A DNA stretch of 64,000 nt from Pegea sp. RAD2-039. Taxonomy: Eukaryota; Chordata; Thaliacea; Salpida; Salpidae. Under the pieces are notes generated by a model. That model saw only the letters and a list, made by a program, of their open reading frames with translations. It made no database searches and was not told the DNA's origin. Position numbers and translations under genes: made by a program. Below are positions 11,147-24,268 of this stretch, one piece after another (within the stretch, counting starts at the first letter, position 1; every line of letters begins with the position of its first letter). The stretch spans positions 620,001 to 684,000 of the forward strand of contig JAQGEQ010000084.1 of assembly GCA_034620365.1 (NCBI GenBank), given 5' to 3'.

Positions 11147-12997
11147 AACAGTAAATGCTGTTTTTATCATTTATTTTTTCTGTAGCTTGATGGTTTTATG
11201 TTTAACTGACACATTTGTCACAAATATTCTTCACATTTATTATTTCTATTCTAAAAGTTCTTTTTACAATCATTAAATTGTATATATTAATATATACGAG
11301 GCATTATGAATAATTATTTTTTCTAATTCTTTGAATCATGCATGATAGTGGTCTAGTTGGACTATAACAAAAGTTTAAATAAACATAATTTTGATTTTTC
11401 TTGATTTTGATTAAAAAAATTAGAACAATTGTTGAAAAGTTTTTATTACGTGAAGGAAGGCCAATTTTTTAAGTAAGATTCTAAAATTAGTATAAATCAT
11501 AGATCAAATATAGATTCTAAAATTTATACTAGGTAATTAATTAACGAGTATTTGCTGATACTAAAGTGTTCAAAACCTTTAAACAACATTAAATTTTTAC
11601 TTAAAAAAACGCTTTTCAATGGATTTGTTAATGATGAAAAACTACTAGCCAAAAATATATAGCAAATATTACACAGAATAAATTCATTCTAACTATTGAT
11701 TATCCCGAAAATTAACAATTAAAACATTTTTACAAGCAGTACTAGTATTTTAGAGAAGTCATTTTTCATTTAGCTATTTAGTAAATTGAAATGGAATATT
11801 TAAGTAGTTTAATATACAAATAATATCAACACTTTTTTAACAAAATTTACATATTTTGACATTTAAATCAACAACATTGAGCAAACGAAGAAATATATTT
11901 GGTATTTTTAAGTTTTTTCAACTTTAGAAATCTGATGAGACTATCTAAATATATGTTGTTACTATTGTAGAGTATTCAGATAATATTTTATTTATGGTAT
12001 TCAAGTTATTGATATTAGAGTTATAAATCTAATCAAATACTCTATTAAACTAATTACAAAAAATCTATAAATTAAAGTTATTTCTGAATTTTAAGAGTTT
12101 TTAATATTTTTTGTATGAAGTTATAAATTCAAAAGTTCTTATGTTTCTTTCATGTTTACAATAGGTATTGGTCGACAAAATAACATGTTTAGAAGTCAAT
12201 CTGCTTAATCAATGTTATTCACAAATCCACGTCGTTGGCAATTTTTAATAATTCAATTTTAGCAACTTTTTAACTGCTACTTTTAATTCGATGAACTTTT
12301 GTGAACAAGGCAAAGCTTGGACTAATTTGCAAAAGCTTTTTTTGAAAGCATCAATATAATATTCAACAACGACCTGAGATCAATTATTATATAATCGTGT
12401 TTTGTCTAAATTATCGAGATGACAAAGTTCATTGTGAAACAAGTGAGTCTTGAACTCCCTTGAAAACTGGAAAATGACTTTAACTGAGAAAGTATTACAA
12501 GTTTAATAGCCAATTAAAACTTATTAAAACGTTTTTTTTCTCACTTTTACTTTATACTCAAGTTTTATTCACTTACCTTTATACCTAAGCTTGGCGGATC
12601 TATACTACTTAGTTGATTTCTAAAAGAATTTGATACTTAACAATAATTTTGAAATTATGACAAACTTTAATATTAAAGTAAATAAACTTTGATAGATGAC
12701 ATAAAAAAGTTAATCTAAACGTTAAATTCTAAAGTATACTTTTAATCCAATTTCGATTTGTAAATTCAGAGGTAATTGGGCTTATAAAAAACATTTATAA
12801 TTTCTAATACATTATAGTAATTGATATTTATGTTATCCATTATACAACAAAGTTTAAATAAATAGTAATATTACTATCGTTACAGGGTAATTCCCTGTAA
12901 TTATTGAACTTTTATTTATTAAGTTTTTAGGTAAGTAGAAGTTTACTTTTTCAAACATTTGCACCGGTAATTTGTTACATACATATAAAAGCTAAAA
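11147..12997. other. Intergenic, no gene seen
   Basis: A/T-rich spacer between the RIIa gene and MEMO1. No coding exon, RNA gene or clear repeat could be supported. Confidence 0.55.
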
Positions 12998-15900
12998 ATG
13001 AATAGACGGGCAACTCACGCTGGTAGCTGGTATTCTAGTTCAAGTATATATTATTTATAATATTTTATGCGTGATTATTTTTGTTCTTGAAACCGGTATA
13101 TTTAGTTTTATTTACTTTTGTTAGGTTTTAAAATTTTCTATTTTCATATGATTTTTATCAAAACATAAAAAAGTTTTCTTGATAAGATCATGTTAAAAGT
13201 TTTTTTTTAGTAATGTATTTCTAGCTACTCATAATCTAAAAACAACACAAATAACAAAATGTATCTATTGTTTGATTCTATAAGTTACTAGGAATTAGAA
13301 TAAAATATTTTGTTCTCTTCAACTAACAACTTTAATTTTTGATACACAATTTTTATGGTGATGGGTGAGAAATAGATTTAATCATAAAATAATATTTTTA
13401 TCTAATAAATATCATATAAGTTTTTAAACTTTTTAAGTCAAATAGTAATAGATGGAAAAATAGTCAATCTTTTTTTCCTTTAAATTTATTTTGGTCTTTA
13501 GGGAATATTCTTGATGGGAATTTAGATAAATGGATCGAAGAAGCAAATATAGATAAAGAGCCACTTTTGAAAGCAGTGATATCTCCCCATGCAGGATATT
13601 CATATTGTGGTTCTTGTGCTGCATATGCGTATAAAAGAATTTCACCTCAAAATGTGTATGTTTATATTTCTTATAATCTCTTTTATCAACTTTGTACTTT
13701 AAGTTCTATTTTCTCCACCATAATGTTATATTTCAAAGATTAACATGATGTAAAGACCATTTTAGTCATTTATGGTGATGATTTTTGAATTTAAAAATAA
13801 TTTTTTAAGTAGTTGCCTTAGAATTTTGTTTTTATAACTTCTATATAAAAAATGTATTTTTAAAAATTCAAAAGTTTAAAATAAGTTTAGTCATCCTGTG
13901 TATTATAAGAATAGTATAATTTTCTTTTTCTAATTATTATTTATTTTAGAAAGAGAATTTTTATTCTTGGCCCATCTCATCATGCTTATCTAAGGGGTTG
14001 TGCTTTATCTGCAGCGAATTTTTATGAAACACCCTTGTATCATTTAAAGATTGACAAGGAAAGTAAGTATACAACAAACTGCATGTACAATAAGTATGCT
14101 TACATTTAATGAATTTTTTTCAAATGAAGTTTAGATTAAGTAGAAATTTATTAACTGAAGCATAAAGGTTGACTTTGCAATCTTGTAATCTTAAATTATA
14201 TTTCTTTGAAGTTTCGAACTTAATATAAAGTTCAAGAAGATATTCAGAATTAAAAGACTCCAATTTCTTTTTTTCTGAAGTTTAGTTTCTTAATTCTTTT
14301 CAATAATGAACTAAGCTTTAGTTAATACATTAATCATTGAATATCTAACTTAAAACTATGAATTATTTAATAGTTGACTAAATACGAAATTTTATCTTTT
14401 AAAGTTAATGAGGAATTGATGCAAACTGGGCAATTCCAGTTGATGTCTCGAAGTGTAGATGAAAATGAGCACAGCATCGAGATGCAGCTTCCTTATATCG
14501 CTAAAGTGATGGAGAGGTAATTTTTGATGAGAATTTTTTTTATTTGATTGATTTAGTAAAAATATGACTTAACTACCTTTCCTTATAAATAGATACTTCA
14601 AAATTGTTCAGTAATTTTTATTTATTTGTTTTATTCAACGAATAAAAACGAAAAAGCTTAAATGACAAATTACACAGCTCTTATAGCGAATACAGAACAA
14701 TATGACTGCAGAGAAATAATGAAAAGATAACAAGTACCATAGTTTACCACAAGTCATTTAACAGATAGGAACAATGAGAAGACGCAATAAATTATGGATC
14801 AAAACAAAATAGCCTTATAAGCGAAGTAAATGAAGAAACATTATAATTTACTTGTTCAGAAAATTAATTAAATTTTTTTAAACAAAATTTAAAAAAAAAT
14901 CAATTCAAGGTTGTTGGTTTTGACGTAGTGACAAAATCAGGAAGACAATTTCAAACGTTAGTAACCCTATTGGGAAGTTGTTAGTCCACTGGGTGTTATT
15001 AAAGTTGTTGAACGGTTTAATCATGAATGGCCAACCTCTAAGGACTTATGAAAGATCGCGATCTTTAAAGAAGTCATTAAACTTAAGATGGAAAACAATT
15101 GATAGTAGTACGAGGTCTAGAAGATTAACGATTTAATATTGAGCTCATAGAGACGGTTTTTGTATGAAGAATAGGGAATGCCACATCTAAGAAAAGCTTT
15201 ATAATATCTTTTCAAGGTGAGGGACTTTATAGGAGGAGTTGAACTGTAATCTGAGAGGGATGAATATGGGGAAAAGTTTTAAAACTGTTCAAATACTTTT
15301 AGTTTCAAAGCTTTTGATAATTTGGTATGAAGTAGATGAAGCTATTCTGGATAAATAACTCACGTGATGAAAAAGGATTAAGTTTTAATGACTGGACGTT
15401 AGGAAATGTTATTTTTGTTTAGATAGAAATCGGATGATGTTGAGTTAGAGTTTGAAGGTTTATTTATTGACAGGTGGAAATATTTATCAGTAGGTAGTTT
15501 GAGTTGTCTAGGTTGAAGGCAGCAGACACCAAAGGAGATTGAAAAGTAACTGATTTATTACTAAAATGTTTGGCATCATCGGTAAAAAGCATTAAGTTTC
15601 CAGAACCGTTTAGTGATTAACAACATTCTGTAATATCATTGATATAAATAATCGAATTTTCACTACTGAGCATTTTAACAGAACTTTAAATAATTACTCA
15701 AGTATGTTCGCCAAACAACATCTTGAACCGGTTTCAAAATTGTTGCTAATTTTTCTCATTTAAGATAAAACCTTAAATTTTCTCGCTTAAAATACAAAGT
15801 TGGAATGCTTTTAATATATGTTTTAACTATAGTGTCAAAGACGAATTCACTATAGTACCTATACTAGTTGGGAATTTGGACAGAACTAATGAAAAACTGT

Positions 15901-16819
15901 ATGGGAATATTTTAAGCAATTATTTCACAGACGCAAGCAATCTTTTTGTGATTTCTTCTGATTTTTGTCATTGGGGTAAGTGAAGATTTTCATGTCATAA
16001 AAATCTATGTAAGCAGCAATTGTATACTAGAAAAATGTTAAACATTGAAGAAAAAAACTTTTTATAAAATTCGGTGTTATTTATGTAAATTAGAAGTAAG
16101 AAATAACTCCAATTTGATATAAAAAATAATTGCTACAAGTAGAATGTTCAGTTTTTTATATAAAATGTTGGTGTATGTTTTCAAATGAGATTTTTTCATC
16201 AATTTAATCAATATATGATTTATCTTCCAGGAGATAGATTTAATTATATGCATTATGATCCAAAGCATGGAGAAATTTACAAATCCATAGAGGCTCTTGA
16301 CAAAGAAGTTTAGTTTTTAATTTTTTGCTAGTTTTAATTAACAAAATGTAACTTTTCACTTTATAGGGAATGAGGTTTATAGAAAATGTTGATTCAAATG
16401 GCTTTTATAATTACTTGGCTTCTTATAAAAATACTATCTGCGGTCGGCATCCTATATCAGTTATGCTGAATGTAAGTTTTCTATTTTTGATAATTTAGTT
16501 TTTTGTTTAAATTAAGACGTTTGGTGGCGAGACAAGAAGTTTATTACTTTTAAGGTGATACAATTTAATTATAAATAATAAGATTATGAATAATATGAAT
16601 TAAAATATTTATTATAATATTATTTATTAATATTAGAAATATTGAAACATATCTAAGTGGTAAATTTAAATTATTTTTTAGGCTGCAGAAACCGCTCAGA
16701 AGAATTATAGAGTCAACTACAACTTTAGATTTCATGATTATAAGCAATCGAACCGATGTGTGGATGAACATGACAGCTCAGTGAGCTATGCAGCGGGTTC
16801 ACTTGTACTACGTTCATAG
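12998..16819 (+). CDS. MEMO1: MEMO1 family protein
   Basis: Eight exons: 12998-13043, 13502-13655, 13950-14062, 14405-14516, 15833-15975, 16231-16307, 16367-16471, 16682-16819. They join in phase to give 295 residues, the usual length of animal MEMO1 (human 297). MEMO1 is a cytosolic, copper-binding, dioxygenase-like protein linked to ErbB2 signalling, cytoskeletal control and redox balance. Seen here are the N-terminal [18 protein letters not shown], the LGPSHH histidines, [18 protein letters not shown], and ICGRHP with the conserved cysteine; the C-terminus has SVSYAAGSL. All metal or active-site positions known in the family appear present. Intron 4 (14517-15832) is much longer than the rest because it holds an antisense retroelement relic. 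The start codon gives the HAGSWY motif at residue 7, slightly nearer the N-terminus than in human. Confidence 0.96.
14890..15655 (-). mobile_element. Decayed LINE reverse transcriptase fragment in MEMO1 intron 4
   Basis: Read on the minus strand, the sequence shows pieces of a non-LTR retrotransposon reverse transcriptase in the right order but in shifting frames with stops. These are an INDI-type motif (15641-15652), LMLFTDDAK corresponding to the catalytic F/Y-x-DD box (about 15568-15592), a stretch resembling the thumb (YKNRLYELN, about 15120-15160), and NRV...CLPDFV, the near-C-terminal N-R-V-x-x-x-W-N-x-L-P motif with the W codon changed to a stop (about 14920-14960). The catalytic aspartates remain but the frame is broken repeatedly. 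Only the 3' half of the ORF is present, consistent with a 5'-truncated insertion. It is antisense to MEMO1. The clade (CR1, Jockey or related) is not determined. Confidence 0.75.
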
Positions 16820-17815
16820 TTATTTCCAATTCTACATCACTAAATAGTTTAACCAAGTTCTAGATGTTTTCATTCGCGTAACTTTATCAAGTTACTTCAA
16901 ACTTATCAAAAAGTAGTGAAGCGATGAATTTTTCAGTTTGTGATGTTTACTAAAGCATGTTATCTTCACAACCAATATTTTTTGGCTGATTTTTTTTCTT
17001 CTCATGTATATTCAATATAAACGCGTTTGGGTATTAAGTTTGGTTGAATCAATGTTTTCAAATCAAAAATTAAATGTGTTAAGCACGAAAGATTAAGTAT
17101 AAAAGTTCATCAAATTATCTATTATGTTTTTTTAATCAATTTTTTATCACAAAGTTTTCCAAGTTTTTATAATTTTTGATAAAAATGTACAAAAGTAATT
17201 TTAGACTATAGAGGTGTAAAATTTCTAAATTAATTAATTAAACTTACTGTTACTGGCATAAAATCACTTGCAAGAATCAATAATATTTCAAAACAACCAA
17301 TAGGATTGAGGCCTTACTTTTAATCAATATGCTATTTAAACTCTATCTCTTAAATTGATTTCCAGAAGGTAATGAGCCAGCAACTCAGTTAGGTGATTGT
17401 GTTCCTCATGTACATAACATTTGCCGATTGGATTATGATCCTCAAATTATGTTGACATCAAAAGATATTAAATCAACAAAAAGTTTACATCAGAAACCAG
17501 ATTTTCTTCATGGCTTTGTGGTGACAAACCATCTCCATTAAAGTTCTTTCCTCGAGTTTATTTCTTTATCAATCATACTATGAAAGAGGCTTCTGCCGTC
17601 TAATGCTTAAAAATTCCCGTGGAATAGAAGATGTGAACATATCCTTATCGATCGAGTCTAATCAGTTTGGCGCTTTTCTTTTACGTGCTGCTTATTTCAG
17701 CAACCGACGTAAACACAGCAAAGTAATCAGCAGGATGGTTGTGCTATCTTTGACTCATAATTTTTTCAGGCAATTTTGAGTTGCAATGAAGCTTTGGGGT
17801 TACAACCGAACAGTA
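16820..17815. other. Intergenic, possible orphan exon
   Basis: Mostly A/T-rich. From 17365 to 17541 a plus-strand frame of 58 codons follows a TTTCCAG acceptor-like site and ends at TAA; it is richer in G+C than its flanks and has a coding look, with mixed codons and no low complexity. I recognise no family and see no matching upstream exon. It may be a terminal exon of a degraded gene or part of the adjacent retroelement debris. Confidence 0.25.
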
Positions 17816-18700
17816 TTAGAGCTTTATTATTAAAGAGAAAAATATAAAAGGTTTAGAAACGACGATTGTTGCAATATTAAAACGGTTCCACTTCTGCTCG
17901 AACAACACCAGTGATTCTGAAATGACAATGTCTGATGGCAGCTGGTTCCATGTACTAATTGTGCGGCATGAGAAACAATTCACTTTGATTAATGTACCAG
18001 GTGATATAGGCTTATTAAGATGCAATGTGTGTCGTCTGAGCTGATATAACTTGAGAGAAGGACTAATAGAAAAGAAAGCATCAAATTGAAGGTCAATTAA
18101 ATTGTGGATAATTTTAAAAATAAGAATTAAGTCGTATTTAATCCGTCGAATTTCCAAAGCATCTAAATTTAAGAAGCTGAGATGATGTTTATAACTATCA
18201 TATTTAATATTAAGTTTCCTGCATACTAATCTCGTAAATGTGACCTGAACAGATTTAATTTTTTGATATCACTAACTTGATATGGCATCCATGCACTGAC
18301 ATTGAATATTAAGAACTGGACGTAAATACAATTTGAAGAGATTGATAAGGAAGTATGGATCCTTATAATTAAAGGTCTTTATAATAAGGAAGACAAGGTT
18401 GATTGATTTTGCAAAGATTTTAGGAATATAATTGTGCCATTTAAAGTCAGATGATAGGGTAATGCTAAGGTCTAGGACCGAAGATATTTGTTGAATAATA
18501 AATCTATTGATCGAATATTTGTTCAAGGAGTTTGCAGCTGGTTGACGTGGAAAAATTATAATTTCAGACTTTGTGGGCTAAAATCTGAGCTGCCAGTTCA
18601 TACACCAGTTTTCTACAACGTGTCGAGCTGTTCGAATTTAAGTGACATATACTCATTAGTAGAGATATTTTTAATAATGAGTGCAGATGAAAAACCTACA
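17816..18700 (-). mobile_element. Decayed LINE reverse transcriptase, C-terminal part
   Basis: The minus strand reads through the last third of a non-LTR retrotransposon RT. From 5' to 3' of the element: a degenerate site where F-x-DD should lie (aspartates lost, about 18685), W-C-x-NWQL...PTKSE, SSVLDLSITLSSDFKW (the V-K-D-L-G-V-x-x-S-x-D-L block), RDP-like and YLRPVLN, then RRIKYDLI, RRHTLHLNKP, WNQLPSDIV and a terminal F-x-x-K-W. At least one in-frame stop and two frame changes break it. The last frame (17816-18157) ends at a normal stop. The 5' part is missing, so it is a dead, 5'-truncated copy. It differs enough from the copy at 14.9-15.7 kb that the two look like independent insertions. 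Confidence 0.82.
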
Positions 18701-20251
18701 AAATATTCACCAACAACCACTACCCAAGACTACAAAAGACCAAAATCGGATCACTGGATACTTGTAGAAATTCGAGATAAAATGCTTTGTACTCTATACT
18801 TAGTGATACTCGTTGTAATCGAAGTTACATTAAAAAAACAAAATAGTTATAAGAATTTCTTGATTCTTATGTGTTTTTTATCAAAAACTAAATAAAAGAT
18901 CTTTTTGTTTTTTTTAGTTAAAGTTTCTTAATACTTTTATTTTATAGATTAGAAATCCCACAATGATAGGTATGATATCTCACTTGTAATTGCCGGCCAA
19001 AACTACAAATTTGTATAAACGATGTAATTTTTACTATCTTATACTTCAGTTTTAATAAATTAATTTTTCAATCATAGAATTGAGTTTAAAACTCAGAAAT
19101 ACTATTGAAAGCAGTTATTTAAAAGTGGAGTTAGGGATGTGTAGTGAAGATTTTTATCGGCAGGCTGCTAATTGAATATAAAACTTTATCATGTAAACTT
19201 TTTCAGCTAACTAAACTTTGCCTATAAAACTTACCACACAGACAAAAATGAAAAGATGACTGAATGTTTAATTTCTGCTAGCAGGTGCAGTTAAAATATT
19301 TTTTAGATTGTATTGTGTTTGCTGTTCGACTAAACCGTAGCCGCTAATAATTTTTTAAGATATTACACTAATTGATATTTCTTACAAAAAATGCGGTTTA
19401 CCGATAAAACACTAAATTGCTAATATTTTATCTTTTTAAGCCAACTTGTAAACATTTTCGATAATTATTCAAACGTAAATATATAATGGATTTTTAGTAC
19501 TAAAAGTGTTTTGTTTAGTAACCTATAGTTACAATACATTTTAATGCTCTAGTTTTTATTAGTAACTTTGTTGTACATATTAAGTGCACTTAGTTATAGG
19601 TCCTTAGTTTTATAATATCTTAATTCTTTTTAGAATAATTGACGTTTACAACAATCAAATATTATAAAATGTTTGCGTAAATTTTTCTGTCGGTCATTAC
19701 ATAAAATATCAGCTAAAAGTTTATTTGGAATATTTTTAATTTTGTAAATAATTACAAATACTTAAGTTTTTGAAAATTGTATGAATTAAATGACATTTAA
19801 CTATATATACCAATCAGTTTAAGAAAATTAATTCACAAAATTTTAGTCCAATTTTACTTATAGCTAATAATATCTATAAAGCTTAATTGAAAAGAAAATA
19901 GCAGCAGAAATCTATAGTTGTAAATTAAACAAATATTTTTTTAAATAGTAGGTTGTGTAAACACTAACTTATAGCTTCTCTTACATATGAACCATTTAGA
20001 TTTAAACTATACAATAATGAATTTAAAACTTACTGTATCAATCTATTGTACATCTTTTAATTAGAATATAATTTAATACATTACTATTTAGAAAATTTTA
20101 ACAGTACAAGTTTAAAAACCAAACTTTTTGAAGTAATAATCAGAGCTTATAAATATTTCTGTTTTTTTATTTGCTTTCTACTGTATATTTTGTTTAATAG
20201 TATTATAGTTTATAATCTGCTTTTAACTTTATTGTCTAGGTAAAACTACAA
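18701..20251. other. Intergenic, no gene seen
   Basis: A/T-rich spacer between the LINE fragment and PGAM5. A TCTAG at 20236-20240, 12 nt before the PGAM5 start, could be a 3' splice site for a non-coding first exon or a trans-spliced leader. Confidence 0.5.
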
Positions 20252-21001
20252 ATGAAATCAGTACTTCAAGGACTAGCTGTTACTTCTGCGTGGTCATATT
20301 TTTATAATCAACCATTTAGAAAGTTTTTTTCATCTGTCTATGCCGATGATGATTGTCGAAATACCATTCAACGAGATTGCAAATGGATCGACAATTGGGA
20401 CTTCAACTCAAATAAGCATACACGACAAATTTACCTAATAAGACATGGTAATTACGTTCACGGAACTGGAAAGTTGAATTCAGTAGGTCGATCGCAAGCT
20501 ACGTTAGTAGGTGAACGATTTGTAGAATTGAATATTATACCTACTCATATATTTGTATCTCCTGTAACAAGAGCACAAGAAACAAATGCAAAAATGAGGG
20601 AAGCTGGTTTTATGCCAAACATGGATAGAATAACAGATAATCTTTTAGCTGAAAGAACAGTATATACAACAGATCCTAACAACTTAAATTCTTTTGATCC
20701 GCGATCTGAAACTAGTGGCATGAAACAAGTAGAAGCTGCATTTAGAAAACATTTTGTTGGTGTTGAAGACACCAAAATGAACACCACTGAAGTTTATGTT
20801 TGCCATGCTAATATAATACGTTATTTAGTTTGCCGTCTCTTGCGGCTACCATTACAATCCTGGATGCGAATGTCAATTAATAACGGTAGCTCAACCTGGA
20901 TCACCATTTACCCCGGAGGTAGAGTAATGTTGAATGGTTTTTCGGATACTGGAAACTTGACTTCAGACATGTTAGAAACTTCATATACTAAGAAAGATTA
21001 G
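20252..21001 (+). CDS. PGAM5: PGAM5-type mitochondrial Ser/Thr phosphatase
   Basis: A single exon encodes 249 residues. PGAM5 is a phosphoglycerate-mutase-fold enzyme that acts as a protein serine/threonine/histidine phosphatase on the mitochondrial membrane, in mitophagy and cell-death control. Seen here: a short hydrophobic N-terminal segment (about 5-18) that can serve as the mitochondrial anchor; a WIDNWD motif (45-50) equivalent to the WDxNWD multimerization motif; RHGNY (64-68) with catalytic His65; the SPVTRAQET block (103-111); and CHANIIRY with the second histidine at 185. Length is close to the family's usual. All catalytic residues seem intact. The gene lacks introns in its coding region, unlike most neighbours, and a TCTAG acceptor-like site lies just upstream of the ATG. 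Confidence 0.93.
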   Translation: MKSVLQGLAVTSAWSYFYNQPFRKFFSSVYADDDCRNTIQRDCKWIDNWDFNSNKHTRQIYLIRHGNYVHGTGKLNSVGRSQATLVGERFVELNIIPTHIFVSPVTRAQETNAKMREAGFMPNMDRITDNLLAERTVYTTDPNNLNSFDPRSETSGMKQVEAAFRKHFVGVEDTKMNTTEVYVCHANIIRYLVCRLLRLPLQSWMRMSINNGSSTWITIYPGGRVMLNGFSDTGNLTSDMLETSYTKKD

Positions 21002-22469
21002 TAAAATTCGGTACAAAATACTATTTTGTTAAATTAAATTCATTAAGTGTTTTGATACTGCAGAAGTAAGATGTACTTTAATTTATTTGTCCCTTTAGAC
21101 TTGAATGTGAATCAGAATAAATATATCAGTAAATTTGTAGTTTATTTCAGATTTTTTTCTTTTCTTTTAATAAAGGGTTTCATCAATTTATAACCTTAGC
21201 TTAGTGTTTTCTGACCATTTAAAATATATTGGATTGTTATGTAAGCAACTATTTCTTAATAAACAAAATTATATGAATTTCAAATGAATTTTAACGGATA
21301 TTTTAATAAAATTTAACTAATTTGATTTTGATTTATGGCAGATTTTAAAATTTGTTTTCATAAAACAAACAAAACAATTTAAACTGTTAGCACTTAAAAA
21401 AAGTATACTAAGTTTTATTAAAGTATTATATAACTTTCAAATATTTACAAATCAGAGAAAAATCTTAAATGTTTGTAAGTCGTAATGTATAAAATTTACC
21501 AAAGATTTTGATAACAGAAGGCAAACATTTTGTTATTTTACCAAAAATCTCTTATTTTATCGTTTGTCAGTATTCGGTTTTCAGGTTTTTGAATAAACTT
21601 GTATTTACTCAATGGGCGTTTATACTTACAACACTAAGATTTGAAGAAATAAATTTACACATGCGCAAGCACAGTTAAAAATTTTATATTTAGTGATACT
21701 TAGACAGATTATTTCTCTATCAGTTTAGAGGCACATATAATTCAGAAAGATTTTTTTTAACTTAAACCTAAACAGATTGTATATTTTATAAGAATTTAAA
21801 TTATGTCGGAACTAAACTTATGTAATTGATAGTTTTGTGTTTAATGTTGTCAAACAAACTATTTCTTTAAAACGTTCAAGTTTTACTTAATGTTCACTTT
21901 TTGTACTATTAAACCTACATTTTTTATAAAAAAGCAATATCATTTTTGCATTGTCAAGACATTGTTGTTGAAATGTATAGTCAGTCACAGCAAACTACAA
22001 ACTTTTGTTCTAGTTCTGATCATCTTTAAGAACTTAGAATCTAGTTTTTGCAAGTAAACATTTTTGATGTAATTTTTAATATTGATTAATCAAACACCAA
22101 AAGTGGTTAATGGCCAGTACAAGTTGGTTTTACCTAAATATTAAAATCATGGATTGACTGTATGCAGATTAACCTGCAATTCATGAGTTGAAATAAACTT
22201 TCTAGTTGTTTCAATTCATGATTATAGTTTTCAAAATAAAATAGATTATATATTTTGCTTACATAACCTTGACAAAATACACTTATTAAGTTATTTGCGT
22301 TAGAAAACTCGTAAAAATTCTATTTAATTTTTGATGTTTTTACTTAATGAAATGTAGTTATTTAGTAATGAATTTTTAACTTCTACATATTACACAGTTT
22401 CTATTATATAATTAAATGTATTAAAGATGCTTCACGAATCAAAGGTTTACGTGGAAAATATTTACAAAA
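21002..22469. other. Intergenic, no gene seen
   Basis: A/T-rich spacer between PGAM5 and the sulfotransferase; nothing beyond short runs of T and A. Confidence 0.55.
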
Positions 22470-24268
22470 ATGTGGAATAAAAGTATTTTTAAATTGAGTA
22501 CTTATATTTTTATTACTGTCATCTTACTTGGGGTTTTGTATTTTAAACTTGCAACAATTTCATTATCAAACTACAGCCGTTTTAAACCTATTTATAAGTT
22601 ATCCAGCTATAATATTAGTGATGAAGATGACTGGATTCAAACTATCGATGGAGTAATGAAAAAACGAAGAAATCACTTAGCAAAAACTTGTAAACTAATA
22701 AGTAAGCTTTGCAAGAAATAAAAATCGTTTATAACAATTCTTCAATGAATTACTTGTCTGAAGTTATTGTCTGAAAGTATAGCTTTCAGCTAAGTATGGT
22801 AGTCGGCATACTCAGCTTTATAAATCGTTTTAAAATGCTGCATTAAACTTCTTGATTACTGAGAATAGATCCGTAATTTATTAGTTAATAATTAAGATCT
22901 GTCTAAACTATTAAAAGGTTCTGAAAGGTGGTTATAAGGTTTGCTTCAAAAGCTGTTGGCGGAAATTTGTTTAATAACAAACAAAAATTAATTTTAAATA
23001 GGCTTAATCATATAAGTAATCTGTAACTCATTTATAATATAAAAATTTAACAAGTTATAAAACATTTCCGTTTTTACTTCCTTTAGATGTAAGATTTATC
23101 AAATACTTTTTATTTTCTAGAACGAAATTTTGAAAAAGAAGGACCCACAAAAATGTTTTTTGCAGAAAAATATCATTTAGGATATTGCAGCGTACCAAAA
23201 ACCGGTTGTTCAAATTTCAAGAAAATCTTATGGTTACTAAATGAAAGAGTCAGCAACATCAATGATATTAGCAAATATGTAAGCTTGATGAAAAATTATA
23301 TTTTATCTAAATAAATTCAGATGCTTATTTATTTAAAAATTCTAGATAACAATAGAAGTAAAAAGTTTAAGCTATTTCAAATATTTAGGCAAATAGTACA
23401 ACGTTTCATGAAATAACTAGGAAATTCTTTCAAAAACCCAATTGGCAAGGACTACCAGAGTTTGCCAGAAACTACACAAAATTTATAATTGTAAGACACC
23501 CTTTCGAAAGGTTAGTTTCAGCCTACTACAACAAGCTGGTACCTAAATATCCCAAAAAAGTTCCTCAATTTGCCGAGCTAGCCAAGTTGATAAAATCTAC
23601 TTATGGTTCTACGAACGAAAAAGAAGGTTTGCAACAAACGTGTATTATATTTATATAAATAAAAATACTTAATTGTAAGCTGCTATTTACTTTTGAAGAT
23701 TTAGCAAACAGTTATCCTTCATTTGAAGAATTTGTTGATTATGTGACAAACGAGATTTTCCAAAATAACAGAATAGACGACCATTTTCGGAACTTTGTTC
23801 CATTATGCTGGCCGTGTGCAATTGATTATGAAATAATTGCTCACACAGAGACACTTAATAACGACATCAAGTAAGCAGAAAACAAAACAAAAAATGTCAA
23901 TTTAACAGCTTGTAATGGTTTTATTGCATTTAAAACCGAAAACCATTTTTTGTTGAAAAGTTACTTATTTATAATAAAGATATTTAAAGCTTTGTAAATA
24001 GTCGGAAGCAAAATTTAGTAACATCCAGTAAATTAAGTTTTTGTTTTATAGATACTTATTAAAAAAGCTAAAAGCGCCAGATGAATATAATCAACTACAA
24101 AAAGGATATTCCAAAGACGGAAATCGCCTCACCACTTCTGAAAAATCTCTTAAAGAGTTTTGGAAAATTCCTCGGCATAAAATTTATCGTTTATACATGG
24201 CTTATCGAAACGATTTTTTACTCTTTAATTATGATGCCTCGCCCTATTTCATGTATAAACCTACATAA
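22470..24268 (+). CDS. Golgi carbohydrate sulfotransferase (CHST8-14 type)
   Basis: Five exons (22470-22701, 23121-23278, 23389-23626, 23699-23870, 24052-24268) give 338 residues. This is a type II Golgi membrane enzyme that moves sulfate from PAPS to a glycan. It has a short cytosolic start, one signal-anchor helix (about 10-28), a stem, then the catalytic domain. The 5'-phosphosulfate-binding loop is VPKTGCSN (102-109) and the 3'-phosphate site is RHPFERLVSAY (166-176). The pair LCWPC...IDYEIIAHTETL and the C-terminal DFLLFNYD are typical of the HNK-1/CHST10, CHST8/9, chondroitin and dermatan 4-O-sulfotransferase branch (Sulfotransfer_2). The acceptor sugar cannot be told from sequence alone. 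All exon phases agree. A coding ATG at the first exon gives a normal signal-anchor. Confidence 0.92.

Noticed and set aside
18488-18895. 135-codon plus-strand frame
   Set aside because: Its first half is antisense to the decayed LINE reverse transcriptase and the rest has no homology.
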